This document shows positions 1-11,001 of a stretch of 64,000 nt of DNA, in pieces; within the stretch, counting starts at the first letter, position 1; each line of letters begins with the position of its first letter. The translations under genes and the position numbers were made by a program. Under the pieces are notes generated by a model. The model was given only the letters and a program-made list of their open reading frames with translations. It did no database searches and was not told where the DNA came from. Location: positions 7,078,001-7,142,000 of the forward strand of contig OY829546.1 in assembly GCA_963691705.1 (NCBI GenBank), read 5' to 3'. This DNA is from Viola odorata. Its lineage: Eukaryota; Streptophyta; Magnoliopsida; Malpighiales; Violaceae.

Positions 1-515
1 CATTTGATGATTTGGTTGACCATTAGAGGAATGCATTGTAAATGAGTTCAATTATTGTTTCATCCTTTAATGATCATCTTTTTTAATCCATTTGAGTAAG
101 CTTTCGGTTATCATCTCTCTATTTCAATTTTTGATTGGATAATCATTTTTTTGGTGAGTTGCATTTGATCTTTGCTTGCTCCTTTATTACTCCTTGTATA
201 ATCTAGTTGGCCTTCTTTGATTTATTTAACCTTTTTGCTAATGACAAAGGGGGAGAATAAGTTGAGGGGGAGAATATGTCTAGGGGGAAATGTAAGTTTA
301 AGGGGGAGCAAAACTTTAAAATCTTTTGCCATGCTCTATTTGTACTAATGCATTTTATTGGTAGCTCTTTGTGCACTAACGTTTTATGCAGGGGGAGCAT
401 TCAAATTGGCAAAGATAGGAGTTGTAAGATCACTCCATTTTACTCTAATTTCAATTGCTTGCTTAATATCTTTTTGAAATTAATTTGTGGTTGTCATCAT
501 CAAAAAGGGGGAGAT
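1..515 (+). mobile_element. Ty1/copia element 1, 3' end of internal region (partial)
   Basis: This is the 3' noncoding end of a copia element that begins outside the window. It is the same family as the element at 7352-25255, whose 3' noncoding region matches it on the other strand. It carries about six GGGGGAG-like purine runs between positions 250 and 514. The last one (AAAAAGGGGGAGAT) abuts the LTR and is the expected polypurine tract for plus-strand priming. No coding sequence is present. The short reading frames here are not convincing. Confidence 0.85.
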
Positions 516-1702
516 TGTTAGCCCAAGGGCAACTTACTCTTGTTTTGATGATTTTAGACACACAAACTAATTAGTATTACTAATGCAATTTGAAGTTAAA
601 GTGTGTGTAGTTTGTGATCAAGCAAATAAGAAAAGAAGCAACAAATCAAGATATCACAAGCTAGAAGATCAAGTGTACATTAGAACTCTAATCATGTAAG
701 TATGATTCAATTTAACACTTGATTAATGTTCATGAATACCTCAAGAGTTTTTGAGTCAAAAGGTTTTTAGCGAAAATGAATTTCGGAAAGGTTTTTTGCA
801 TTTTCGTCAGGCTTAAAACGCCATAGCGTTTGTGAAAACGCTATAGCATTTTGCCTCTGAAGTTACGAAATAACTTCAGTAGCAAAACGCTATAGCGTTA
901 TTCAAAACGCCATAGCGTTTTGCCCAACGGCTAGTTTCTCAACAGTCATTTTGTCCACTAAAAACGGCTCCTTTTGACTCCATACTCTCTTGTCTGATCA
1001 TCCATCCATCAAAGAGTATTTATACTCATCCTAGATGAGTTAGACAAGTAGTAGAACAACAAGAAAGCTCTTACAAACTTCCAAACACAAAATCACATTT
1101 ACAAACCCAAAGATTCAACATTCTCATTTTATGCAAGCTTCTCTTCAAGGATTCAAATATTCTTGCATACAATTCTGGGTTTCTTTGGCTTTCTTCTTGA
1201 GGTAATTTGTTCATTTATTGGTGTTGAATTTAATCATACAATTATTCATTTTGTGTACACCAATTGTTTGTTGCATTTTGAGATAATGTCTTTGTTAAGG
1301 TTTGAAAAGTGTACCTAACACTTTTGGGTTAAGGGTAGTGTTCTCATCCCATTGAAAGAGAACTTAGGTTGGTGGTTGAGCCCTTGAAAAACCATAGGTT
1401 ATAGTTGTGCCTTGAAAAACTATAGGTTGTAGTTTAGCCCGTGAAAAACTACTTGTAAGGTTGTTGGTGAGCCCCGGAAAACCAATTGTAAGGTTGTGAG
1501 CTGAACCCGTAAAAGCTCAAGTGAATAGCAAAGGTTTGCATTCGAAAATCCTAAGAGGAGGACTCTTAGGTAGTGGAGTACAATTCAGTTGTGAATTGGA
1601 ACCACTATACATCTTGTGTTTGCTATTCTCTCTTCTCTTGTGTGCAGAATTTTTGAAGTGCATATTCCCCCCCCCCCCCTCTAGGCCTATTATTGTTTAT
1701 CA
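516..1702 (+). repeat. 3' LTR of copia element 1
   Basis: The LTR starts TGTTAGCCC directly after the polypurine tract and ends TTTATCA, giving TG...CA ends and about 1.19 kb. It matches the LTRs at 7352-8527, 11002-12195 and 33558-34748. In sense order it holds four copies of an AACGCYATAGCGTT-type palindrome (about 800-930), a perfect 9-bp stem around 858-880, a TATA-like stretch near 1017-1025, a hairpin array at 1340-1519, and a C-rich tract just before the end. The partner LTR and the left target duplication lie outside the window. Confidence 0.9.
1340..1570 (+). other. Array of loop-conserved hairpins in the transcribed part of the copia LTR
   Basis: Six consecutive inverted repeats occur in about 180 bases. 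Their stems are GTTCTC/GAGAAC (1340-1363), TGGTT/AACCA (1373-1394), TATAGTT/AACTATA (1400-1424), GTAGTTT/AAACTAC (1429-1452), TTGGT/ACCAA (1464-1485) and TGAGCT/AGCTCA (1497-1519). The loops share a core close to GAGCCCGNAAA while the stems differ and stay paired. A perfect 8-bp stem CCTAAGAG/CTCTTAGG with a 5-base loop follows at 1550-1570. The array lies downstream of the TATA-like box, so it should be in the RNA leader. A role in RNA structure is inference. Confidence 0.75.
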
Positions 1703-1844
1703 TATTTTTCATAAAAATCTGTTGGGATCTTTCGGCAGAGCAGTTAAGTTTTCAATAGGATCATAAAGGTTTTTATTTTTTTTACTAGAAAAAATCAGTA
1801 TTACAATCAGAAAACAAGAGTTACACTTGACAGGCTACTGCTGC

Positions 1845-3519
1845 TCACAGTTCCAAGTTTTGCTTAAAGAGTTGCCAACTGAGTTGGGCTTGAGCTAGCT
1901 TCTCCCTAGCTTGAAGCCAATCTTTAGCTGCTTGTTTAGTTTCTGTGCTTATGTTTCTCCACTCTTCTAAATCTTTAGATACTTGCTCATTCATCTTCTG
2001 CAACTCAAGAGCCACTGAATTTTTCTTGATAAGAAGCTCCTCTTCCTCTGTGACCAAGTACATAACCTCCGCTTTGAGCTCTCTTTCTTCATCTAACAGT
2101 CTTGAGAATTTAAATTCCAAGGGGCTGAATTGTTGTTGTCCTTGATACAATCGTGCCCGAACATCTGCCTTCTTCCTCAGAAGAGACATCTTTTGAGCTC
2201 TCATATTTTCAATGCTCAACTTCGTAGCAGGAACTATGTTGGAAGTGGCAACACCAACCTCAGGGCTATCATGCAAAGGTGTTGGAATCATGTTGGAATC
2301 AACACCAACCTTGGCGTTAGGGTCAGCGTTATCATACAAAGGCATGATAACAAGCAACAATAAAAGAAGGCGTTAACAGTGGGTTAACGGCAAAGAGGCA
2401 GCAACAATCATCAAGCAGCATCATCAAGCAGCAGCATCATCAAGCGGAGCACCATCAGTGGCAGCATCATCAAGCGGCAGCGTTATCTAGCACGGCAGTG
2501 TCAGCGACATCAAGAGTTAACAACAGTTTCATTTTGCTACTTGTAATTTTATAGTGTGCACAGCTGTAAAAATCTAAAATGTTGTACCACGTGTAGGTTA
2601 TAGAGAAGTCTAGAACTTCACAGAAAAGTCTAGTACAAACTCCTTTATAAATAGGAGCTATGTAATGTAGAAGGTCGGTTGTAACAATCGTTGTCAATTG
2701 TCAAAAAAAGAAAGAAATCTTTGTGAGAAATGTGCACACTGTGCACCACTCTCGTTGTCAGTTGTCAAAAAAAGAAAGAAATCTTTGTGAGTAGAGAAGA
2801 GTGTTCAGCGGTGTTCAGCACTCTCTCGCTCAAATCATAAAATCATGTTTGGTTCTACCATGATGTAGAACACAAAAATGTTTCTGTGTGCGGTTCTACA
2901 AACAAGTCTGTAGAACAGAAAATTTTCCTGAAGAAGTTTGTGTTTGTAAAATACTCATCATCTATAATATTTTCTCATATTTTCGTTCATGTTCCTTTTA
3001 AATCTTTTTTTTTAGCTTTTAATTTTCCAACAAACTATCACCTTGAAACCTGCCAAACGAGACATTAAGTCCTCCAGAATAGTAGTCTCAGTGAGTTGGC
3101 AGAATGCTGGAGAAGTAGGAGTGTGATTCTCTCAATCTCATCAAAAGCATTAGCCTCACCAATAGCTTCCAACGATAAAGCTAAATAATATTTCAATGCC
3201 TTCCTTTTTTGTTGTAAAGCTTTAGGACTTGGCAGTAGGCTTGATCCTGAGGTTCCACTGCCTGAAGCTGAAGTCAATTTTCGAGTTGTTTTCAAGTTTG
3301 AAAGCTCTGTTAACAGATTCTTCGACTTCTCGAGCATAGTGAAGGATGATTGGCTGGACATTGAGGAGGAAGCTGCTAAACTATCCAGTACACACACATC
3401 AGCTTCAATGATCACAGTGTCATCGACAAGATATCCTCCTTTACTTGGATCGTGAAGTTCGGAAATAGAGTATGAGAAACCCCAACCTGTGTATCCTACA
3501 CGAAACTTGCATTTACCAC
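1845..3519 (-). pseudogene. Locus A: MATH/coiled-coil pseudogene
   Basis: The second half of a MATH domain (from 3519, after a CTGCAG acceptor, starting GKCKF) runs straight into the coiled coil (MLEKSKNLL, ending FKQNLEL) without the intron seen in genes F, G and H. The first MATH exons are missing upstream. The reading frame breaks near 3090, where one base is missing relative to the NSLERTIL motif of its paralogues. The coiled coil is then cut by a solo LTR at 2237-3032. Without the LTR and the frameshift it would resemble genes I and J. A product is unlikely. Confidence 0.85.
2237..3032 (+). mobile_element. Solo LTR (family T) inside locus A
   Basis: The insert starts TGTTGGAA and ends TTCCAACA, an 8-bp terminal inverted repeat with TG...CA ends. 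It is flanked by the 5-bp duplication AACTA (2232-2236 and 3033-3037). A TATA box (TATAAATAG) lies at 2646-2654. Downstream, a segment of about 38 bases containing GTCAAAAAAAGAAAG is duplicated in tandem at about a 62-base period (2693-2792). There is no internal region, so this is a solo LTR. A related copy in the opposite orientation is at 56190-57209. Confidence 0.85.
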
Positions 3520-4098
3520 CTGCAGTTTTTTTTTTTATTATTGGAAAAACGATTAGCTACCACAAAAACCTGCATTTTCTCCTGTGTCATATTTCTGTCA
3601 AAATGACGCAAAAACTGATTAGTTCATGAATTATGATCGCCTGTGAAACAAGTAGTAATAGTATAGATACAGAAAATTATTAATAATGAAGAATCTGAAT
3701 TTCAACCTCACCTCTTAAAAGATATCTTTATTGTCGCAGCCGAAGAGGTTTTTAAGACCTTACATTCACTTGGCTAAACACAGGAGAAAATAACAGAGAC
3801 AATTAGAAGTGACCTGCCCACCAAAAGAAATGTCCTTCCTTTTTTTTCTTTCTTTTATCAGATCATCCCAAGAACTGTTACTTTATAATATCAGTACTCA
3901 TTAGAATAAAAGTGAAAGAATATAGTTGGATCATCACCAGATTTAGTCGACTATTGACCCAACCAACTCTAGGAAAAGTAGCATAAAAGTTATATGAAAG
4001 ACGTGCTAAAATTCAACTTACAACATCCTCACCTAAAAATATTTTTTTCTTCTAAAAAAAAGGTCAACTGTAGGAAATAGCAGTCACAAAAGCAATAG
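3520..4098. other. Spacer between locus A and gene B
   Basis: This is AT-rich DNA. The part next to 3520 is the former intron upstream of the locus A MATH exon. I find no recognisable first or second MATH exon, so locus A is truncated at its 5' end. Nothing else is supported. Confidence 0.6.
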
Positions 4099-6554
4099 CT
4101 ACTTCTGGCATTGTTCCAAGTTTTGCTTTAAGAGTATCCAGCTAAGATTGGCTTGGGCTAGTTTCTCTCTTGTTTGAAGCCAATGTGTATCTGCTTCTTC
4201 AGTTTCCTTGCTTATGTCTTTCCACTCTCCTAAATCCTTAGATACTTGCTCATTCATCTTCTCTAACTCAAGAGATACAGATTTCTTCCTAATAAGAAGT
4301 TCCTCTTCCTGAGTTGTCAACCGTAAAATCTCAGCTTTGATCCCCAGTTCCTCCTCTGAAAGTGCTGAGTACTTAGCTTTGAGGGAACTAAGTTGTTCTT
4401 GTCCTCGATCCAGTCGTGCCCCAAAATCTGTCCTCTTCCCTGAAAGAGATTTCCTGTGAGCTTTTGCGTTTTCAATGGTGGACTTAGTACTGGGAAGAAT
4501 CTCTTTAAAAGTTGCCAAACGAATCACAAGGTCCTTCAAAATAAGTTTCTCAAGTGAGTTTGATGAATGTTGGACAAGTCGGAGGGCAGTTCTCTCAACC
4601 TCATCAAATGCATTTGTCTGTTCAATAGCTTCAAGCGACAACGCTAAATAATCCTGCAATGCCGTCCTCTGTTGCTGCAGAGATTGGGGATTTGGAGGTA
4701 GGTTTGACTCTGAGTTTTCGCACGTAGTGGATCTTTGCATTCTGTTTGTGCTTGACAGCTCTGTTAATAGTTTCTTTGACATCTCGAGCAAAGTAGAGGA
4801 TGATTGACTAGACCTTGAAGCGGTAGTTAAACTAACAGAAGGAGTATCTGCTGGACCCTGCTTCTGGAATTTAAAAAAAAAAAATGCTGATAGTGGAACA
4901 ATGGTTGAAAGAAAGGGGAAAACAATACAAATAAACCAAAACTGAAAAACATGTACCAGATGATTGAGCACATATTGCAAGAACGAAGGCACGTCTGGAT
5001 ACAGGAATTGTTTTTGAATTTCAAGAGGAACAGATTTTTGAAAGCAAATTATGTCACCTCTTGAATCTGCAAAATAAGGCAACAAAAAGATAAACGACTG
5101 TCAAAAACAGAGTGTGAGAATAAGATTTAGTCATTGCTATGGAACAAAATCAAGTACCTCAAGTTTGGCAAATGAGATCATTTTATCAAGGTGTGGACAC
5201 ATGTCAGAAGGCTCCTCGAAATGTAATTCCTTGATAACACACAACAAAGACAATACTGAAAATAAGAAGATAGTATTGCTTAATTAGGGGTTGGATAATG
5301 TTTTGTACAAGACAGAACCTCATAAAGTTCAATCTCTTCATCATGTGCAAAGCCAGCCATTTGATTCAGCTTTCCTAAAATTTCTATGGGCAGGCCAAAC
5401 CTTTTAACAAAAAGTCTACCGACGTACCTGGTATCAAGGAATAAATCATCAGGAAAAAACACAAGAAGGATCTAGCAGAGGATTGTGAAACTAAGTACCG
5501 TAGTTGTCCTTCCTCAGGGTCATAAAGCTTGAAGAAAACAAGGATATCCTCTTTAGTTTTGGCGGGTGGAGCAATAGGATATAAATCCTGTAAGGTCAGA
5601 CAAACTCAGAAGAATCATATATGTTCTGCTTTCATTCATCAAAAAAGGAAAACACAAAAGCTAGCTGTAGTCAGATTTTCATCAGTTATAATGCAAGGTT
5701 ACCATACCAGCCCAAGTTCTACTTCCATGAACAAGTTTAATTTGCCATGATGACCTTCCTTGTTGAGAGACAATCTTAGTTGTTCAACCTATCACAGGTA
5801 GGAAAACAAACACTCAAATGAAAGATAATAAGATGATTGGTCTGGAAAGAAAAGGAACGCCATGCTTTCGTTTGAAGACTGAACAACCCTTGCCAGAAAT
5901 TCCAATGGAAATTAATTCACTTGACATCAGAAATAAACAGAGGCAAAATGCTAGTATTAACTGATTGTGCTTCTTTCAGGAATGTTAAGCATCGTTTTGG
6001 CCGAAACGTTCCATTTTCACAGCTAGCCCAACTCCAAAATCGCAGAAATTGTACTGGTACAGAAAACTCCTTGGCAATCTCCTCCTACACTAGGCATCAA
6101 AAATATTAGACATGGTATGATACTTGTTCCAGGGAAAAAGAAAATAGTGAGAAGGAATGAGGGTTAAACAATTCTTGGGTACCTTAAAAGATGTAAATTT
6201 TGTATCTTTTGCAACATGGAAACTGCAAATTTTGTCATGATCTACAATGTCAAAATAGATATCTCTGCCAATTTGCTCTTTAAGGTCTTTATCTCTTGAA
6301 ACCTAGATGCAACAAACAAGCTATCATCATAGTCATGAGAATTCCTTCAACCAGATACAGGTATAGAGTTACAAACAATATTATACAGATTAAGCATAGC
6401 AGGATGATACAAACAATATAGCAAGACAAAAAGTGGTGTGCTTATTTTACTCTCCCTTAGGATAAGTTCCAAGCAACAATCTTAAAAATTTGAAAATTAT
6501 ACTAATAAAAAGAAAGACCTTTATAATGGTAAAAATTGAGGGTGCAGCATCCAT
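4099..6554 (-). CDS. Gene B: UBP12/USP7 ICP0-binding segment fused to coiled coil
   Basis: Nine exons can be placed: 6554-6519, 6302-6183, 6084-5962, 5788-5708, 5587-5499, 5427-5319, 5229-5158, 5066-4957 and 4863-4099. The start is MDAAPSIFTIIK. Exons 1-8 follow the first C-terminal segment of plant UBP12/UBP13, with landmarks GRDIYFDIVDHDK, DLYPIAPPAKTKEDIL, YVGRLFVK, LNQMAGFAHDEEIELYE and GDIICFQK. In USP7-type proteases this region binds substrates and regulators. There is no MATH and no catalytic domain. Exon 9 is the family coiled coil (254 residues, ending NLEQCQK). Exons 1-7 stay in phase (210 codons), but the exon 7/8 junction is out of phase by one base and would stop soon after. The other copy of exon 8 (locus K) has the same intron phase, so a G was probably lost at the exon 7 donor. 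The gene may be damaged or use another splice site. Confidence 0.75.
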
Positions 6555-7351
6555 TTCTGTCAAAATCACACAAGAACTGATGAGCTTGATCGTAGATCAA
6601 CAAATAAAGGAGTAGGCGTGTAGAGATGGAACACGAACAAAGACACAAAAAACGATCAAAGTAAGAATATATATACCTTTTCCTCTTGAATACTTCCAAT
6701 GAATTTGATTAGCCCCAAGATCAAGCTGAAATGAGCGTATCTACTCTATTCGCAATATTTCCCTAATTAATTAGGGTATATTAAGCATTCACCTACCAGA
6801 ACCTGATCAACAAAATTCCTAATTATTCATAAACAAAGTCTATACAATGGATTTCATCATCCAACAACCTGCAAGGCAGTAATCTCATGAAAAAATAAAA
6901 TGGCATGAACCTCAAAACCCTAGCACAGTCACTGGACAAGTACTCTTGTTTGTGAGTCAAAAAGACAGGAAAAAACTGACGCACTTTGGGTTTAGATTAG
7001 ATAAAATACAAGTCAAAAGAAGTCATGGAGAAAGCTGAGAAGACTTTAATTCTTCCTCCTCCTTTGGGGAGATACTTGAATCAATACGACTGCTTAAATT
7101 GCGGAATGCTACCAGCAATTACAATTTTACCCTTAGCAACAGATAATTCTGTTGATTAATCTATTAAGTTCCACACGCATACTTAATTACATATGAGAAA
7201 TAGAAAGTTCTGGAGTTCTGGAAGACTTAACGCTAACAAGCGTTAACAAGCAAAAGGACTGGACTTAACGCTAGCCAGCGTTAACAAGCAAGCAAAAGTA
7301 CGTTAACCAAGGGAAGACAGCGTTAACACCCAAAGGAGCAGTGGCAGCGTT
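6555..7351 (-). promoter_or_regulatory. 5' flank of gene B and start of a short LTR-like insert
   Basis: Bases 6740-7060 match the 5' flank of gene D (31145-31540), including the shared CCNAATTAATTAGGGTA stretch and the TCATCATCCAACAACCTGC run. The two genes therefore share an upstream region. From about 7140 to 7351 the sequence changes to a GTTAACGC-rich segment that matches the short LTR-like element at 31604-32444. It resumes at 25256 after the copia insertion. The left edge of that segment is unclear. No transcription start could be fixed. Confidence 0.55.
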
Positions 7352-8527
7352 TGATAAACGTGGCCTAAAGGGGGGTGAATAGGCAAATAAAATTCTAACA
7401 CAAATGTAAGGAAATATGAGTGCGGAAATAGAAAGTAAAAACACAAGGATATATAGTGGTTCCAATTCCTCAATGAATTGTACTCCACTACCTAAGAGTC
7501 CTCCTCTTAGGATTTTGAACAACGAACACTTCGTTATTACCTTGAGTTTTTACGGGTTCAACTCAAACCTTACACCTTGGTTTTTGCGGGCTCAACCAAT
7601 AAACCTTTCACTTGGTTTTCACGGGATCACCAACAACCTTACACTTGGTTTTTGCGGGCTCAACCAACAAACCTTACAATGTGATTTTTCCGGGCTCAAT
7701 CACAACCTATCACAATCAAGATTACTTGACAAGAGAATGTTAAATAGCAACACAATTGGTGTACAAATAAACTATGTATGATTCAATAAATAACACCAAT
7801 AAATGAACAAGAATACCTCAAAAGAAAGCTTAAACCTTACTTGAAATATGGACACAAGATTGAGTAAATTCGGATGTGAGAAGCTTGTGTTATGAAAGAA
7901 TCAAGTTGAAGGTTTTGCAAAAACTCAGATTTTTGGTCTTTTGAAAAGTATGAGAGCTTTCTAAAATCTTTCTTGTGTTCTAAATGTTCTTGTTATGTTC
8001 TAGCTCATCTAGGATGAGTATATATAGGTTTTAGATCAGTTATGATCCAGACAAGAAAGTATGGAGCCAAAAATCCCGTTATAGTGGACAAAATAGTTGT
8101 TGGGAAAAACTAGCCGTTGGGCAAAACGCTATGGCGTTTTGAATAACGCTATAGCGTTTTGCTACTGAAGTTATTTCGTAACTTCAGAGGCAAAACTCTA
8201 TGGCGTTTTCACAAACGCTATGGCGTTTTAAGCCTGACGAAAATGCAAAAAACCTTTCCGAAATTCATTTTCGCTAAAAACCTTTTGACTCAAAAACTCT
8301 TGAGGTATTTTGAACATAAATCAAGTGTTAATTAGAATCATACTTACATGATTAGAGTTCTAATGTACACTTGATCTTCTAGCTTGTGATATCTTGATTT
8401 GTTGCTTCTTTTCTTATTTGCTTGATCACAAACTACACACACTTTAACTTCAAATTGCATTAGTAATACTAATTAGTTTGTGTGTCTAAAATCATCAAAA
8501 CAAGAGTAAGTTGCCCTTGGGCTAACA
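7352..8527 (-). repeat. 3' LTR of copia element 2
   Basis: On the plus strand it reads TGATAAACG at the left and GGGCTAACA at the right, the reverse of the TGTTAGCCC...TTTATCA ends. It holds four AACGCTATRGCGTT-type palindromes (about 8120-8230) and a hairpin array at 7542-7704. The outer stems of that array are TTGAGTT/AACTCAA and TGTGATT/AATCACA. The CCTAAGAG/CTCTTAGG stem is at 7491-7511. It is nearly identical to the 5' LTR apart from a palindrome-repeat block. Confidence 0.9.
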
Positions 8528-9106
8528 ATCTCCCCCTTTTTGATGATGACAACCACAAGCTAATCATAGATCATAATTGAACTAGCAATTGAAGTTGAAG
8601 TCAAATGGAGAAAACTTACATCTCCTATCTTTGCCAAAGGAATGCTCCCCCTACATAAAACATTAGTTGCACATAGAGCATAGCAAAGATTAAAAGTTTT
8701 GCTCCCCCTAAATCTTACCATTCTCCCCTTTGATGTAAGCTTTATTACCAATATCTTCCCCTTAACTCATTCTCCCCCTTTGTCATTAGCAAAAAGGGAA
8801 AAAAATAGGAGGTCCAAAAGATCAAATAAGGAGTAAAGAAAGGAGCAAGCAAAGATCAAATCCAAAAATACTTTAACAAGTATTAAGATCAAACAATTAT
8901 CCAATCCAAAGATAAATATCAACAAAAAGATAAAGAGAGGATAATCAAAATTATACTTGTCGGTTTTCCCTTGGGCTACCAATAGCAAAATTACAAAATA
9001 ATTTACCAAAAGGGTGAGCATCGATTCATCACCCGACTTGTGCCACGAATACCCTACATATATTTCATTTATCTTCAAGGGGTTTCCGGCACACCTACAA
9101 AACAAA
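8528..9106 (-). other. 3' noncoding region and polypurine tracts of copia element 2
   Basis: The plus strand shows several CTCCCCC runs, which are GGGGGAG tracts in sense. One of them ends next to the LTR at 8528 and is the likely plus-strand primer. The sequence matches 1-515 in reverse. No coding sequence is seen. A complete relative would carry pol between gag and this region, and none remains. Confidence 0.8.
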
Positions 9107-10942
9107 TCATTTCACTTTTGGTACCCAAATCCGTTTGGGTCCTTCCAAGTTAGCATATGCACTCTTTTGTGCCCACATTTGTTTTGCATAAACAAGTCCT
9201 TTACGAATAAAGCAAAAATATGCCAAATGACCATTCTTATGACAATAATCACATTTATATAAAGGTCTAGCATGTGATTGATTCGAAGAACTAGCATGAT
9301 CACAATTTTTTGCTTTAACAAACGATGTTTTGGAATTATTCATGCGAGAAGAGTGATCAAAACCAATACCCTTTTTATCATTCTTAATCGTTTGATTATT
9401 TATGCAATCTTTTTGATTTTTAGCACTTTGAATGATTTTAGCTAAAGTAGCTTCAAGAGTTTTAATCTTTTCATTTAAAAGAGCTACTTCTTTACTAGAG
9501 TTTGCACAAAGTTCACAACTAGAGGTTTTCTTTCCATTAGCAATTTCTAATGATTTAAGCTCATCTCTAGTATTAGCCAAAACATCTCTTAAATCTTCAT
9601 TGTCATTTTTTAAAAAATCATTTTCCTCTTTAAGAGATTTATTCAAAGATTCTAACTCAAGAACATCATTTTTCGATTTTTCTAAATCCTTAGCAAGTTT
9701 AACATTTTGCTTGCAAGACTTTTTAAAATGACTAGACAATTCATCAAACGCTTCTTGCAATCCATATTCGTTATCAAGAGATTGAGAAGAACTTACCTCA
9801 TCGTCGCTTTCCCCTTGTGCCATGAGACACACATTTGTACCTCCATTGAATGAGGTGGACGTTGATGAAGAACTCTTTTGAGAGGCATCACTTTCTACAT
9901 TTGCATAGAAGCATATGTTGGATATTTCTTCTCCGGATGAGGATGTCGAAAAATTACCCTTTGACTCCTCATCATCATCATCATCATCCCAAGTAGTAGC
10001 TTTAAGTGCTCTTCTATGATGACTTTTACTGTTATTTCTATCTCTTGACCGTCTCTTTGATTTTTCAAGTCTAAGACATTCACTCTTAACATGTCCTGGT
10101 TTTTCACATTCAAAGCAAACAACATCATTTCTAAAATCGGATTTAGAAGAGTTAGAATACTTACTTTGATAATTTTTCTTCTTTGAATCCAAAAATTTCT
10201 TGAAATTTTTGGAAAGGAAGGCCTTTTCACGTTCTTCTTCTTGAGCTTTGACAGCTAAATTTTTGCTCTTAACATTTTGCACTTCCGGTTCTCCCATATT
10301 GAGTTTGTACTCAAAAGCCGTAAGAGAGCCAACAAGTTGAGAATAGGTAGGTCTCTTTTCAAGTTCATCAAAAATGGAAGTCTTGGCATTCCAAGAGTTA
10401 GGTAAAATACTAAGGAGTTTTCTTACCATCTCCTCATCACTAGGAGTCCAACCAAGAGTTCCCATAGTATTGCAAATATTTTGAATTCTAGTGCTTAAAT
10501 CATAAATAGTCTCACCACTCTTCATACCTAGTAGTTCATACTCACGTTTGAGTGTGTTGAGACGGATGTTTCTAACTTGAGGAGTGCCTTCATGTGCCGT
10601 CTCCAAAGTTTCCCAAACATCTTTAGACAATTTACAAGCACTAACACGATTAAATTCATTTTGAGAAATTGCACAAAATAAAGCAAACCTTGCCTTGTCT
10701 TCACTTTGCTTTCTTGCGACTGATGCGGCTGGCCATCTAGCAAACGGAAGAGCTTTTATTGATCCATCTTCAGCAGCTGGTTCCATGGGAGTTTCAAATC
10801 CATGTAGAACACAATCTAGCATAATTTGATCTTGTCCACCTAGGAAGGCTATCATCTTTGTCTTCCATTGCAAGTAGTTGTTTCCATCAAGAAATGGTGG
10901 ACGGTTGAGTGCAGCACTTACATAAAGTCCCTCTTGAGCCAT
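9107..10942 (-). CDS. Copia Gag polyprotein (611 aa), no pol
   Basis: The protein starts MAQEGLYVSAALNRPPFLDG and has a copia-type gag core over the first 230 residues or so (YLQWKTKM, DVWETLETAHEGT, RKLLSILPNSW). A CCHC zinc knuckle CFECEKPGHVKSEC follows, then an acidic DDDDDDEE stretch and a long predicted coiled coil (about residues 395-500). A second knuckle-like CDYCHKNGHLAYFC lies near the end. The long gag with two knuckles and a coiled coil resembles the SIRE/Maximus group. It should form the particle and bind RNA. The frame is open for its full length and stops just before pol would begin. The start is 66 bases from the LTR edge, past the primer-binding site. Confidence 0.85.
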   Translation of the reverse strand: MAQEGLYVSAALNRPPFLDGNNYLQWKTKMIAFLGGQDQIMLDCVLHGFETPMEPAAEDGSIKALPFARWPAASVARKQSEDKARFALFCAISQNEFNRVSACKLSKDVWETLETAHEGTPQVRNIRLNTLKREYELLGMKSGETIYDLSTRIQNICNTMGTLGWTPSDEEMVRKLLSILPNSWNAKTSIFDELEKRPTYSQLVGSLTAFEYKLNMGEPEVQNVKSKNLAVKAQEEEREKAFLSKNFKKFLDSKKKNYQSKYSNSSKSDFRNDVVCFECEKPGHVKSECLRLEKSKRRSRDRNNSKSHHRRALKATTWDDDDDDEESKGNFSTSSSGEEISNICFYANVESDASQKSSSSTSTSFNGGTNVCLMAQGESDDEVSSSQSLDNEYGLQEAFDELSSHFKKSCKQNVKLAKDLEKSKNDVLELESLNKSLKEENDFLKNDNEDLRDVLANTRDELKSLEIANGKKTSSCELCANSSKEVALLNEKIKTLEATLAKIIQSAKNQKDCINNQTIKNDKKGIGFDHSSRMNNSKTSFVKAKNCDHASSSNQSHARPLYKCDYCHKNGHLAYFCFIRKGLVYAKQMWAQKSAYANLEGPKRIWVPKVK

Positions 10943-10987
10943 TTGATCTTTTACTTGAGGCGATTAAACCTACAAAACAAGTACCTT

Positions 10988-11000
10988 GCCCCGCTACCAA
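10988..11000 (-). other. Primer-binding site of copia element 2
   Basis: In sense it reads TTGGTAGCGGGGC, one base after the LTR end TTTATCA. This is where minus-strand synthesis should start. It departs from the usual initiator-Met site of copia elements (TGGTATCAGAGC) after TGGTA. I could not assign the tRNA. Confidence 0.6.
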
Positions 11001-11001
11001 T

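Noticed and set aside
1340..1519. Regularly spaced repeats that could suggest a CRISPR array
   Set aside because: The units are short hairpins in a eukaryotic LTR, with no conserved repeat of 25-40 bases and no cas genes.
7416..7781. 121-codon plus-strand frame, identical at 11067-11432 and partly at 33763-34002
   Set aside because: It lies in the hairpin region of the copia LTR in antisense. Its repeats (TLGFCGLNQQTL and similar) are the hairpin units translated. It is not a gene.
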